Assembly (NCBI GenBank): GCA_026724425.1
Contig: JAIUCV010000003.1
Coordinates: forward strand, 54,763,088 to 54,827,087
DNA: 64,000 bases
Source of the DNA: Erythrophleum ivorense
Lineage: Eukaryota > Streptophyta > Magnoliopsida > Fabales > Fabaceae
Direction of reading: 5' to 3'
Shown in pieces: positions 34,927 to 48,600 of this stretch. Both the position numbers and the translations under genes were made by a program. Every line of letters starts with the position of its first letter. Position 1 is the first letter of the stretch. The notes beneath the pieces are model-generated. The model searched no databases, was not told the DNA's origin, and saw only the letters and a program-made list of their open reading frames with translations.

Positions 34927-37757
34927 TGTAATGACCAGAAAAAAGAAAGAAAAACAAAAAAAAGAAGCTGAAAAATTTTCGAAGGGCTGAAAATTTTCTA
35001 AGTCTGCTAGCTACAACCTAGCTATAGCGAATGTACCTGTTCGCTATAACGAGAAATGGTCTAACTATAGCGAGAGTGCCTTCTCGCTATAGCGAAAATG
35101 CTTCTAGCTATAGCGAGTACAAGCACCCTATACAAAAACCAGGACGTTGCTTGCGGTAGCGCGCGCTGTAGCGAAGGCAGGGGTCTGGGACTGATACTAG
35201 TTCGCCGTAGCAAGCGTTAGTCCGGAAAAGCGTGAAAAAAGAAATTTTGACTTTTTAAAGCCTCCAAACTCCTTCTTTCACTTAGTAACCGACTTAAGCT
35301 CCCTCCAAGACAGAGAAAAGGGTGGAAGAGAGAGAGAGAAACCTAGAGGAGGAAGGAAGAACAAGAAAAGGTAAGATTTGCATGGCTTTTCTCTAAAATA
35401 TTGTTTTTCTCCCCTTGCCCTCTCTTCCTATGGTTTTGGTAGTTGAAGTAGCTATGTTTTGGGTTTGGTTTAGAAGAGGGAAAGTGGAAAACCACTCTTG
35501 AAGGAGGTTAGAATTCATGTAGCTTCACCTCCTTGCTTTCCTTTCTTGAGAGCTTTAGAGAGGAAGGAGAGTTAGTGGAATTCTAGAGAGAGAAAGAATC
35601 CTTAGTTCCTTATATGCTTGGTAGGGTTTGCTATAGAGAAACCCCTGGCTTTGTGAATAAGTATTGAGTTATGAGAAAGTAATTCCATGCTCTTGTGTGT
35701 CTAGGCTCAAGAGAAGTACTCCCATCTAGTGGTGATTGTGAAATCAACAAGGGAGGAGACAAATTAAAAGGGAAAGCTTGTGATTAGCCAATAAGGTAGC
35801 TCTCTCCACCTTCTCTCAGGCATAGATGTGTGCTTACATTGTCTTGCATGTGTTTATGTATGTTTTTAAACTATGAAAAGTATGCTAGCATGATGATGCC
35901 TTATGTATTTCAATGATGTTTTATGTGATTGTGCTTTGGTTTGCTTAAGTATGGAAAAGCCAACAATCCTTTAGCCATGGTGAAGATGAGCCAAGAACCT
36001 TAAAGTTAGTTGAGACAAAGTCAAGAGTCTCCTAAAAGTGAGGTTGACTCCCAAGAGTAAGGTTGAGTCTAAGGATCTCTTAAAGAATGGGTGGGGCAAG
36101 TCCAAAATCCACAAGTGAATGGGTGAGGCTAATCCATTTGCTTGGCAAGCTTTGGTATGTTATGTATGGCCTACTCAAATGTTGAAAATGCTTTTCCTAT
36201 TACTTCACATGCTAATATGCCCATGCATACATTTGTGAAACTTGTTTGCATGCTTTGTGTATGATTGAATGAGATGAGCTATTGAGATTCTTTGAATCTC
36301 ACTCCTCCTCTCCACCATCCTAACATGCTAGGTAGATCAAGTGAAACAAGAGATGTGAGCCACCAAGTTTGAAGCTAGGGGATTCAGTGAAGAAATTATA
36401 AAAGAGCCATTTTGTCACTATTTTGTAGTTAAGTCAAGAGGTGTAATCTAATGATGTACATGATGTAGCACATATGAATACTTGTAAATAGATGTACTCA
36501 ATGTATATGTATGAGAATTGAACTTATAGTGCATGATGTAGCAAGTTTCGGTATGAATAGTAAAATCTTAGTATTATGTACATGGTGTATGTGTTGGTGT
36601 GAGAGAGTGAGTTTTGCAAATTTGGGTTGTTAGACATTTGATTCGTGTTTGATAGTCTATATTGATGCTTTCCCACGTGCTCATAGAGCCTTAGAAGTAG
36701 GAGAAGCCAATTTGAACCCTTGGAGCCCTCTTTAGCAAGAGAAATGGTCACTTTGCCCCATGATGTCCAAATCTGACCAAATGACCTCTCTTTGCCTTGA
36801 AATTTGGCATGTGACTAGATCTTGTCTAGATATTTTCAAGAAACTAAAGATCAAGTCATTTGGAGGTCTGTGGAATTTTCTATGATTTTTCAAAGTTGGT
36901 ATCAGAAATTCGGATTTTCATAAGTACTGTTCATTTGGTCAGTTGTGAAATTGTGTCATCCGAGAGGCAAACGTAGTCCAATGGCTATGAAATTTCATAG
37001 GAAGAAACTAGACAGTTACATTGACTTTTAGCAACTAGAAGCACCTCATTTGGATGTCTAGAGAGGAAGATATACATTTTCGAAGGTTCTGCCCAGTATC
37101 AGTCATCTTGCCTTACCCGAGGTATTGTTCCATCGATTTCTGAGAGTTTGGCTTGATGAGCTGATCTAGAGACATTTGTCCTCTCTATTTAACATCCACA
37201 TATTTTCATATTGGTATCATTTGAATGCATTGGATTTTTGTAGAATTAGTTAGACATTTTTGAAGTTCATATCAGTAAACTGTGACGATATCAGAACCCC
37301 TTCCGATCTCTAGATGATTTTTCATGTCAAATGCTTTGTGTGTTAGATGTTATGACTTGTACCTATTTTTAATATGAAGTAGACATCCTAAGCTTTCCAG
37401 AATGACCAAAAGTGTATGTTTTTGATTTTTCTGGATTTAGTTATGAATTTCCAAACTTTGCCCAGAAATGGGGCCAAGCCTGGCCGAAAATGAACATGCA
37501 TGTTTCATACCACTTTTTAGTTTCCATAGGCTTAAAACATGTTTTTGGGATTGAAATGAGTTGTAATGGTGCAATGACATATGAGGATGCATAAAATGAG
37601 CTCACTCGGTCCATGTGACACTGAAATGCATTTTCAACCATGCCAAAATGTTAAGAAAGTATAAGAATCCAATGAAAAAGATCCCACTTTATTCTTCCTC
37701 TATCCCATATGAGCATGTAAGGCATGATGAGTATGAGCTAGAAATGATGGTGTTACA
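34927..37757 (+). mobile_element. Chromovirus-family solo LTR nested in RTE LINE
   Basis: Starts TGTAATGACC, ends GGTGTTACA, 2831 bp, perfect target duplication CAAAA (34922-34926, 37758-37762). CTATAGCGA array at about 35005-35220 with one perfect TCGCTATAGCGA. AGGTAAG at 35370-35376. Hairpin at about 36283. TGGTATCAGA at about 36898. Closest in text to the copy at 5670. Confidence 0.95.
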
Positions 37758-37762
37758 CAAAA

Positions 37763-37887
37763 TCGTTAAGAAAGATTTAAACTCAAATGATTTATCTAAA
37801 GATATGATTTATAATAGAATTTTATGACGTTGTTTAATAAGTGGAAAAAATGCCTATTAATGTTGTTGTTATTGTTGTTGTTGTTAG
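37763..37887 (+). pseudogene. RTE LINE ORF end and (GTT)n tail
   Basis: Continues the RTE frame (IVKKDLNSNDLSKDMIYNRIL) to a stop at about 37825. A short UTR and a GTT/ATT trinucleotide tail to 37887 follow. Confidence 0.85.
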
Positions 37888-38037
37888 TTATTATACACGT
37901 CAAGTTAGATGTACCTAAATATTATTGTACATCAATGATAATGGAGTATTACATGGTTTAAAGTAATAAGTATCTCCTCCATTTATGATAATTGAGTATT
38001 GTGTCAAAGATATACATTCCTGACACTACAAAAAAAA

Positions 38038-38340
38038 TACTAAATTTGTGATGGAATATAATTTCGTCACAATTCCGTGACAAATCCATGTCAAAATCCG
38101 TTGCAAAAATTTACAATGGAATTACAGACAAAAATTTTCCATCGCAAACAGTTTCAATCGCTAATCCCGTCGCAAATCAAGTTAGCGACGAAAATCAACG
38201 ACAAATTTTTTTGTCGCAAAGGAGCAGGATAGCTAATTCTAATATTGTGATGGAATTCTGTGATGATAAATTACATCTATAATGTGTGATGAAAATTAGT
38301 GACAAAATTTCCGTCACAATATTTTTCCGTCATTAATCTG
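38038..38340. repeat. CACTA left subterminal repeat region
   Basis: Many short copies of GTCACAA, CCGTCGCAAA and TTCCGTCAC in both orientations. In this superfamily such repeats bind the element's own protein. Confidence 0.85.
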
Positions 38341-39976
38341 TCACAAATCTTAATTTTAATTTTTTAATAATTTATATGATATAATGATTTATATATATAT
38401 CTCTCTCTCTCTCTTGGAAATGACTTAAATATTATTAATTTTATAGAACTTTTAATAATTTTATAATATAATTTAAATTATATATTAATAATTTAATAAA
38501 AATGAGATAAATACTAATATGCATAATTATTCTATGCTCAATACGAGGTTTTTGTTTTTATTCAAAAAATTAAAAAATTTACCAATTTATTTATTTTAAA
38601 TCATATATTAAAATAAATATAAATATATATAATTAATTAGAAATAGAAAAAACTTTTCAAATCTAAAAGCGTAATTTAAATAAATGAATATAAGGAATAA
38701 TTTTACTAAAAATATAAAAAAAATGAAAAGTAAGAAATAAATAAAAATCAAATAAATATTCAACTCAAAAAGGAAAAAAGATAAATAATATTAGAAAAAT
38801 GTGACAATATGTTTCTTTCTCAGAATTTTATAGATATTAAAAATGGCTCCATTTATCCAATATGCTTCAATTATACCACCTGTCGCTCACCTCTCTCCTC
38901 TCCTAATAGTTTCTACTCTTTGTTATGTTGTTAACTCTTAATTAAAATCATATTTTCTTTTGTGTTTTTGTTTCTTTTTACACTTGCTTAACTGATCGTG
39001 TTAAGGTTATTCTTTCTCTGAAAATTAAAACTTTATCTCATTTAAATATCAAATCTATAGAATTCTCTCAAAAGAAGCAAAAGACAATACCCACTCTTTA
39101 ATGAATGGAAGGCGAAATCTAATATGTATCATATTATAAATTTGTGGGAGGAGAGGAGATCTGCCCCTCTCAAATGAAAGTAACTAAATTTTCATTGTTA
39201 ATAAGCCAGTTAATTTCGTATACAATCCTCCCCCTTGTTTTTGAATAAATTCTATTTATATGAAATCTTAAACAAATTGATTTGATCAAAAGCTCCATAA
39301 GAGATGACTTGGTAGGTATATGATTGCAAGCCAATTATTTTTGCTAATGTTGGCAGTTTGACAGCTGTAAATAAAATGTTGGTGCCATTGTTGGGAAGCT
39401 AATTAATTATAATCAATTAGATTAAAAATTTTATTGTTTTCAATATCAATCTAGCTTTCTTACTTTGTTTCTGTGGCCCATTCCAAAGCCTACAAATTTG
39501 ATGTTTTGAAGTAATTCTACACAATACTAGTTATAAGGGTAACTAACTCTAATTGAGTTAAAATTTAGTATATAGGTTTTAGGTGTTGTGAGAAATAATA
39601 TTCATAAAAATAATTATTTTTAAATTTTATAGTACTTGATTAAGGTTTTAAAAAAATAAAGTAATATTAGGATCGATTTTTTTATTGTAGGATTGAGCCA
39701 AAAATTAGAATATTTTCTTTTAAGTAAATCAAAAGCAAAAGATTATTTTTCTATTAAAATATCTCATTCACTCAAAATGATTAAATTCATAATTATTTTT
39801 AATATTTTTACTTATGGTTTTGAATACATGCCCTTTTAAGTGCAATTTCTTTTTTTGGAAAATTTGCAAAACACCAAAAGGAAAAACTTATCAAATGATT
39901 TGGTTAAACAAATGAGTTTTTTTAAGCGTGCTTTATGAAATTTTATTCCAAAAAATTTTAAATCAAAGAAAATTTC
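38341..39976. other. CACTA interior, no coding recognised
   Basis: AT-rich DNA with a CT microsatellite at 38400-38414. I found no transposase motif on either strand. Confidence 0.5.
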
Positions 39977-39981
39977 ACAAC

Positions 39982-42900
39982 TGTAACACCTTCATCTCTA
40001 GCTCATACCCCTTATACCTTACATACTCATATGAGGTATAGGAAGAAGAAGAGATCTTCCTCATTGGGTTCATACACTTTTACAAGGCAACACCTTCATT
40101 TCTAGCTCATGCTCTACATGTCTTACCTATTCTCTTGCATCTAGGAAGACTAAGGTGAGATTTCCCTTCCTTAGATACTTACACTTTCTTAGAGTTGCAA
40201 CATGACTAAAAATTCATTTCGGGGTCATGTGGCCTATGTGAGCTCATACTATTTCCCATCATATTCAATTTCATTGTTACAACTCATTTATGTCATAAAA
40301 ACATGCTTTTAGCCCATGGAAACCAAAAGTTGGTATGAATCATGCATGTCCATTTTCGGCAGACTTGGCCTATTTTCTGGCCAAAGTTTGAAAATTCATA
40401 ACTAAATCTAGAAAAATCAGAACCATGCACTCTTGGTTATTCTGGAAATCTTAGACTGTCTACTTCATGGAAAAATATATACAAGTCATAAAATCCCACA
40501 CATAACACTTTTGACACGCGAAACCATCTGGAGGTCGGAGGAGGTTCTGTTACTGTCACAATTTACTGATATGAACTTCAAAAATATCTAACTAATTCCA
40601 AAAAAATCAAATGCTTACAAATGATACCACTATGGAAAGATGTGGATGTTAAATAGAGAGAAAAAATATCTCCAGATCAGTTCATCAATCCAAATTCCCG
40701 GAAACTGATGAAACAGTACCTCGGGTCTGGCCAGGTGACTGATGCTGGGCAGGAACTTCGAAATTGCATATCTTCCTCTCTAGACCTCCAAATGAGGTGA
40801 TTCCAGTTCCCATAAGTCACTGTGACTATCTAGTTTCTGCCTATAAAATTTTGTAGTCATCGGACCACGTTTACCCCTCAGACGACACCGTTTCCCAACT
40901 GACCAAATGAACAGTGCATGTGGAAATCCGAATTTCTGATACCAACTTTGAAAAATCATAGAAAATTCTATAGACCTCCAAATGACTTGATATTTAGCTT
41001 CCCAAAAATATCTAGACAAGATCTAGTCACATGCCAAATTTCAAAGCAAAAAGAGGTCATTTGGTCAAATTTGGACATCATGGGCAAAATGACCACTTTC
41101 ATGTATTGAATGAGGCTTTAAGGGTTCACATTTGCCTCTTCTACCTCTAAGGCTCTATGAGCACGTGGGATAGCATCAATATAGGCTATCAAATATGGCT
41201 CAAGTGTCTAACAACCCAGATTTTCAAAACTCACTCTCCCATACCAACACATACACTCATGGGAGAATACTAAATCTTATCATTCATTGCAAAACTAGCT
41301 ACCTCATACACCATGGGTTCAATTCTCATATATATATATTGAATACATTCATTTACAATGGCCATATGTGCTACATCATGTACATTATATCATTGGATTA
41401 CATCTCTTGACTAGCTACAAGATAAATACAAAAGGCCTCCTTTACAATCTCTTCATTGAACTCCCTAGCTTCAAGCTTGGTGGCTCCCATTTCTTGCCTC
41501 ACTTGATTCACCTAGCATGTTGGGATGGTAGAGAGGGGGAGTGAAATTCAAAGAATCTCAATAGCTCATCTCTCATTCAATCATACACGCAAAGCATGCA
41601 AACAAGTCTCACAATGTATGCATGAGCATATTAGCATGTGAAGTCATAAGAAAACCTTTACAACATTTGAGTTGGCTATACATAAGAAAAGCATTTTCAA
41701 CATGTGAGTAGGCCATACATAACATACAAGAGCTTGCCAAGCAAATGGACTAGCCTCACCCACTCATTTGTGGATTTTGGACTTGCCTCACCCATTCTTT
41801 AAGAGGTTCTTAGACTCAATCCTTATTCTTTGGGAGTCAACCTCACTTTTGGGAGACTTTTTACTTTGTCTCAACCAACTTGAGGGTTTTTGGCTCATCT
41901 CACTATGGCTAAAGGGTTGTTGGCTTTTCCATACTCAAGCAAAAGCAAAAAATCACATAAAACATCATTAAAACACATAAGGCATCATCATGCTAGCATA
42001 CTTCTTATAGTTCAAAACATACATACACATAAGCAAGACAAGTAAGCACACATCTTGTGCATGAGAGAAGGTGGAGAGAGCTACCTTACTGGCTATTCAC
42101 AACTTTCCCCTTCAATTTGTCTCCTCCCTTGTTGATTTCACTATCACCTCTAGATGGGAGTACTTCTCTTGAGCCTAACCACACAAGAAGTATGGAATTA
42201 TTCTCTTAACACTTAATTCATAAAGATAGGGATCTCTTTCTAGCAACCCTACTAAGCATATGAAGTTAGGGGTTTCTTTCTCTCACTAGAAGCTCACCAA
42301 CTCTCCTTCCTCTCTCAAGCTCTCAAGAAAGGAAGCAAGGAAGTAGTAAGCATATGTGAGTCTTAGTCTTCTTCAAGAGGGGTTTTCTACTCTCCCTCCT
42401 CTGAACCAAGCTCAACATATGACTACTTTAACTACCAAAACCGTAGGAAGAGAGGGTAAGGGGAGAAGAACAACTTTCTAGGAGAAAAGCCATGAAATTC
42501 TTACCTTTTCTTGTTCTTCCTTCCTCCTCTAGGCTTCTCTCTCTCTCCTCCTCCCTTTTCTCTGTCTTAGAAGGAGCTTAAGTCGGTTGGGAGAAGAAGA
42601 AATGGGTTGGGGCATTTTAATGGGTCAAATCCTCTTTTTTCATGTTTTTCTGGACTAACCCTTGCTATAGCGAGCCATAACCCTCGCTACAGCGAGCTCG
42701 TATTAGTCCCAGACCTCTACCTTAACTACAGTGCGCGCTACGGCGAGCTATGCTCTGGTTTTTGTATGGGGTGCTCGCACTCGCTATAGTTAGAAGCATT
42801 TTCGCTATAGCGAGAAGGCACTCTCGCTATAGCTAGACCATTTCTCGCTATAGCTAGACCATTTCTCGCTATAGCGAACAGGTACATTCGCTATAGCTAG

Positions 42901-43001
42901 GCTGTAGCTAGCAGACTTAGAAAATTTTCAGCCCCTCAAAAATTTTTATCTTTTCTCTTCTTTTTTTCTTCTTCTTTCTTTATTTTTTTCTGGTTGTTAC
43001 A
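39982..43001 (-). mobile_element. Chromovirus-family solo LTR nested in CACTA
   Basis: Reads TGTAACACC at the left and TGGTTGTTACA at the right, so it is in reverse. 3020 bp, perfect target duplication ACAAC (39977-39981, 43002-43006). The CTATAGCGA array is at about 42655-42915 and contains an extra 21-bp tandem unit (42824-42865). Splice-donor-like AGGTAAG on the minus strand at about 42498-42504. No coding. Confidence 0.95.
42655..42915 (-). promoter_or_regulatory. CTATAGCGA palindrome array in LTR U3 (clearest copy)
   Basis: About ten half-sites CTATAGCGA or its variants lie in both orientations at spacings of roughly 20-27 bp. Some form the perfect 12-bp palindrome TCGCTATAGCGA. The array begins about 85 bp inside the LTR start, the U3 region where retroelement enhancers lie, and ends before the TTTTAAA box. 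Equivalent arrays lie at 5758-5980, 9595-9830, 18620-18870, 25447-25680, 29975-30215, 35005-35220, 48525-48760 and 63236-63475. A regulatory role is inferred from position only. Confidence 0.55.
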
Positions 43002-43006
43002 ACAAC

Positions 43007-45689
43007 AACCTCAAACATGCGTTTAACTCAATTATTAAATTTATTAGACTATGATTGTAATAATTATTTTTCATGTTGGTAAAGTTTTTACTTTGTTATA
43101 TATATATATATATATATGTTCTCTTGGAGACAAACAATTCATGTTTCTTTTAAACTAAAAACAAATTAATACGTGCCTATCAAATTAGAGAATCTCCACA
43201 AAAATTTCTTGCCATATTATCTCAAGAAATTGACAAAGTAAAATTTTGTTTTTTCTAATTTTGTAGATATTTTTTAAGGTGGTAATATTTAAATATCAAC
43301 ACACTAATGAAATGTTAAATATTGCACCATGTAGGCTAATAACTCTATTCTTAACCACTTCAATTATTTAAAGAAAAAATTATTTAGTAATCAAAACTAT
43401 TTTTTTAATTGAAATCACATCTTTTACTTTTAAATTATGATTGAATTACATGTTACATTTTAAATAAGAACTATTTATTAATCAAAATATAGATGAGATT
43501 GATATCTATAACTGTGTATTAATGGTAATTTATTTATATATTGCAAGCTTAAATGATTGGACATATAATTTATTAGATTTAATTGTTAATTGGATTGTAG
43601 GTTGTTTTATTCCACAAAAATTGGTTTGAGTTCCAAAAAATGAGTTTCACATTTATACCTTCACTAATACAAAAATTTACTTGCATTTTTAAAGAATATT
43701 ACACATAGTATGATGGGCTAGATTCCATATAAATTGTTCGAACACAATTATATTAGCCAAGTTGGAAGCATAGGTGGTTAGTGAAAATTAAAAAATTTAA
43801 TGATTTATAGATAGGACATAATTTTTTTTTAAAAAAAAACTTTTTAAGCATTTGATGTGTTATTTTCTAGTTTCTTCATCTCCAAACTTATATTGGATAA
43901 TTCATATCAAATGAGTAAAACTCTAACTCATCTTCATCTGTATTGGATCATTAAATCTGTGAACCTAAATCATTCACCTAAAAAATTTAAAAGAAATTAT
44001 TTGTTCTCAAATGAAAAAGTATATTTATATGAAATTAATTCATATAAAATTACAATAAAAATTTATATGTCTTAAATATCAAAATTTATAAAATATTATT
44101 TAAATGATATATTTTAATCATATATATTATCAATTTAAAACAAAATAAGGCTAAGCATAAAATATATTTAGTACTTGTCTTATTATCCTTAATTATCTTT
44201 AATTATTTGTTTCATTTTTAATTTAGTACTTATCTTATTATTCACAAATAAAACAGTTTATTGATTTTAAAAATTATAGATAAAGTTCGATAAAATCAAA
44301 TTTAACATTTTGTAGTTAATTAGAAACTAATTTTTAATTAAATAAGTATTGTTTTGTGTTGGTTAATAACAACACTTAAAATCTAAATATAATTTTAAAA
44401 ATAAGAAAGGCTGATAGTTATTCTTAACAAAAGCTTGAAGTGAATGATTCATAATGATTATTATATATACACTAGTTTAAAATATACTAGATCGTACATT
44501 CACTTTAAATGGCGAATACATTCCTATTTAAATTAGGATTGTGAATGAAATAAAATGTCTTTCTTTAATATAAAAATTGAATGGATAATAAATAGATACT
44601 TTAAGGACTGAATAATAATCCATGTAGTAAATAAGACAACAAGACCTAACAACATCAAATTCTTAATTGAAAAAATGGCCAACAAAGAAAATCAATGTGC
44701 TATATTTTAGGTAAATCTTGTACAAAAATCTTCAAATTTTATTAATTTTTTTAAGGCTTTATTTCAAATCTTGAACTCCTCTCTCTCATCAAATTATATA
44801 TTTTCTAAATTTTTATTGTTTATCTTTATTAATTTTTATTATTCAATAATCAAATTTTTATTGGTAGAGAGTTAATAAAACAACAAATTACACTTTTAAT
44901 AAGTTGTTAAATAATACGTGAAAATTTTATGGAAGCAGTGTTAAAAAAAGCCAGTATTAAAATCATATTTGAAGGATGAAAACAATGTTTTTGTTTAAGA
45001 AATTTAAATTTAACAATAATCATATCTAAATTTTGAAGCATACCCAAATACTTGTATATATTTTTGAATTTTCCCTACATTTTTCTTATTTATACTTATC
45101 CCCTTGAATTGTTGTATATCATTTTCCCCCTTTCGTTTTTGGTTTTTGCCAATTTAGCAAAACAAAAGGAGAAATATCCTAACATAGAATTGTATAATAC
45201 AATCTTTGTAGACCCTAAAGTAGAGAAAGTTAAAAACAAATATAAAAAAAATTAAAAGAAAACTACCTTCTAAAAGATAATGTTTGGCTTGTATATGTAG
45301 TGAAATTGTTTCTTAGTCTTTCTTTTTTATACTTGTGTTCTAAATAATAAGTTTAAAAAATAATATAATTGAAGGACAAAAAATTGTAACTATAAATAAA
45401 AATTATACTTAAAAAAATTAAATTTGTTGTATAGTTACAAATTCTTGAATAATTTTTATCAATAATTACAATTTTTGACCTTCCAATTATATTTGTTTTT
45501 TCGAACTTATCACTTGATGCTTAAATATAGGATTTAAAAAAATTGTTATTTTTAACCTTAACTAGATCCCTTTAGCCCACCTCTATAGGATTGCAAGGGA
45601 TCCAAATCTCAATTCATCAGTATTTACTATTGAGTATTGACATATATGTATATGTTTATCTTTTCCTTTTTCTCTGAAATTGTGTTAAT
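43007..45689. other. CACTA interior, AT-rich, no coding recognised
   Basis: Very AT-rich with a TA microsatellite near 43100-43117. Short open frames lack motifs. It is probably intron or eroded transposase sequence of the CACTA element. Confidence 0.5.
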
Positions 45690-48600
45690 GGCTAGAGGCC
45701 TTACTAGCTATAGTATGGGTTTTAATTTTTTTTATTTTGATTATAACTGGACTTATACTGATGGCCAGAGGTCTGACTAGTAGTAGTGTGAGTTTTTATT
45801 TTAAGTTTTGATTATAATTGGACTTGTGCTGGTGGTGAGCAGTCTAACTAGTTGTAGTGTGTCTTCATTTTTTTGTTTTTATTGACATTGGACTTATGCT
45901 AACAACCAAAGGCCTGACTAGCTTTACTGTGCATCTTAATTTTTTCCTTTAATTATAACTAGACTTATGCTGATGATGTAACACCTTAACTTCTAACTCA
46001 TACCCATTATGCCTTACATACTCAATGACTATGGGAAGCATAAAAGGAAGATCATTTGCTCTTGCTTCATATTCTTGTTCTATGGCATTATGCATGGGTA
46101 GATGTTCTCTTTAGTGTCACATGGATCGGGTGAGCTCCTTCTGTGCATCCTCACGCTTAATTAAACTATTAAGACTTATTTCAATCCCAAAAATATGCTT
46201 TAAACTCATGGAAAGCAAAAAAGGATATGAGACATGCCATTTCGTTTTCGGCAGATTTGGCTTAATTTCTGGGCTGAGTTTGAAAATTCATAACTAATTA
46301 CAGAAAAATTGTAACAACATGATCTCAGTCATTATAGAAATCTTAAGACTTCTACTTTATGCTAAAAATATGTATAAGTCTCAATATCTCACATATCATG
46401 CGTTTGACATCCGAAATCATCCACTGGTCAGAGGGGGCTCTGTTACTGTCACAGTTTACTGATATGGGCTTTGAAAATGTCTAACTAATTCCAAAAAAAT
46501 CCAATGTTTGCAAACGAGATCACTATGGAAAGATGTGATGTTAGCTAGAGAGGAAAAATATCTCTAGATCAGTTCATCAAGCCACATTCCCGGAAACCGA
46601 TGAAACAGTACTTCGGGTCTGGTTGGGTGACTGATGCTGGGCAGGAACTTCGAAATTGCATATCTTCCTCTCTAGACCTCAAAATGAGGTGCTTCCAGTT
46701 CCTAAAAGTCACTGTGACCATATAGTTTCTGTGTATAAAATTTCGTAGCCATTGGACTACGTTTTCCCCTCGGATGACACAATTTCTAAACTGACCAAAT
46801 GAACAGTGTTTTCTGAAATCCGAATTTCTGATGTCAACTTTGGAAAATCATAGAAAATGCTATAGACCTCCAAATGACTAGATCTTTAGCTTCCCAAAAA
46901 GCTCTATCCAAGATCTAATCACATGTTAAATTTCGAAGCAAAAGGTGGTCATTTGGTTAACTCTTGACATCAGATGCAAAAAGTCACTTTCTTGGCTAAA
47001 AATGGGGCTCATAGGGTCCAATCTTGGTTCTTCTATCTCTAAGACTCTTTGAGCATATGAGAAAGCATCTATAGGGGCCATCAATCATGTCTCAAGTGTC
47101 TAATAACCCAAATTGGGAAAACTCACTACCCTATGCCCACTTATGCACTCATATGACCAATGCTAACATTAGGCTTTTCATATTCAAGACTTGCTTTCTC
47201 ATTCAAAATGGGTCTCATCCTCATATATACATCATCATACATACATTGACTTGCAAACATTCATAGAGGCTACATCATATACATTATTAATTTACATCTC
47301 TTGTCTCATATACAACACATTTACAAGAAGCTCTTTGCAAGTCTTCATTAGTCTCCCTAGCCTCATGCTTGGTGGCTCCCATCTCTAGTCTCACTTGGTC
47401 CACCTAACATGTTTGAATGGTGGAGAGGGAGGGTGAGATTCAAAGAATCTCAATAGCTCATCTCTCATTCAATCATACATATATAGCATGCAAATAAGTC
47501 TCACCATGCATGTATGGCATGTTAGCATATAAAACCATAATGAAAACATTTGCAACATGTGAATTGGCCGTGCATAAAAGAAAGACATTCTCAACATGTG
47601 AGTAGGCCATGCATAACGTTTAGGAGCTTGCCAAGTACATGAATTAGCCTCACCCACTCACTTGTGGATTTTGGACTTGCCTCACCCATTCTTAAGAGGT
47701 TCTTAGACTCAACCCTTACTCTTTGGGAGTCAACCTCACTTTTGGGAGACTCTTTACTTTTGTCTCAACCAACTTGAGGGTTTGGCTCATCTTCACCATA
47801 GCTAAAGGGTTATTGGCTTTTCCATTCCTCAAGCAAACTAAAACAATCACATAAATCATCATTTCAATTCATAATATATCATCATGCTAACACACTTCTC
47901 ATAGCTCATATCATACATACATACAAGTAAGACAATGTAAACACACAATTATGCATGAAAGAAGGTGGAGAGAGCTACCTTATTGGTTAGTTACAACCTT
48001 CTCTTTCAACTTGTCTCCTCCTTGTGGGTTTCACAACCACTTCTAGATGGGAGACTTCTCTTGAGCCTAACCACACAAGAAGCATGGAATTAATTCCTTA
48101 ACACTTGATTCTTACTAAGCATCTCAAGCTAGGGTTCTTTCTCTCACTAGAATCCATTAACTATCCTCTCTCTTTTCTCAAACTCTCAAGCTCTTAAGAA
48201 GGGAAAGCAAGAAAGAGAAGACTACATAACTTCTAACCTCCCTCAAGAATGACTTCCCACTCTCCCTCTTCTGAACCAAGCTCAAGACCTAACTATCTTG
48301 ACAACCAAAACCATAGAAAGAGAGGGGAAGGGGAGAAGAGTAATATGCTAAGAGAAAAGCCATGGAAACCCTTACCTTTCTTGTCCTTTCTTCTTCTCCT
48401 AAGCTTTTCTCTCTCTCCTCCGCCCTTTTCTCTCTCTTAAAGTGAGCTTGAGTCGGTTAGAAGAAGAAATAAGAGATTTTGAGGCTTTTAAAAAGTCAAA
48501 TTCTCTTTTTCTCGCTTTTTCGGACTTCACTCGCTATAGCGAGCCATCGCCCTCATTACGGCGAGCTCATGTCTGTTCCAGACCTCTGCCTTCGTTATGG

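Larger units (their letters stand above)
33424..37887 (+). mobile_element. RTE-type LINE remnant, interrupted by a solo LTR
   Basis: The left part (33424-34926) is reverse transcriptase and following region. The right part (37763-37887) is the end of the ORF and a (GTT)n tail (about 37863-37887). GTT/TTG-type 3' tails are usual for plant RTE elements, which lack poly(A). The two parts join in frame when the solo LTR at 34927-37757 and one CAAAA copy are removed (IISK-IVKKDLN). Only a 3' portion is present, and the endonuclease is not seen. Confidence 0.88.

Noticed and set aside
42607..42789. Open frame across the palindrome array
   Set aside because: Same artefact as in the other LTR copies.
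42655..42915. CRISPR-like array because of regularly spaced palindromic repeats
   Set aside because: Plant nuclear context, repeat core only 9-12 bp, both orientations, imperfect spacing, and the whole block is copied with each LTR.
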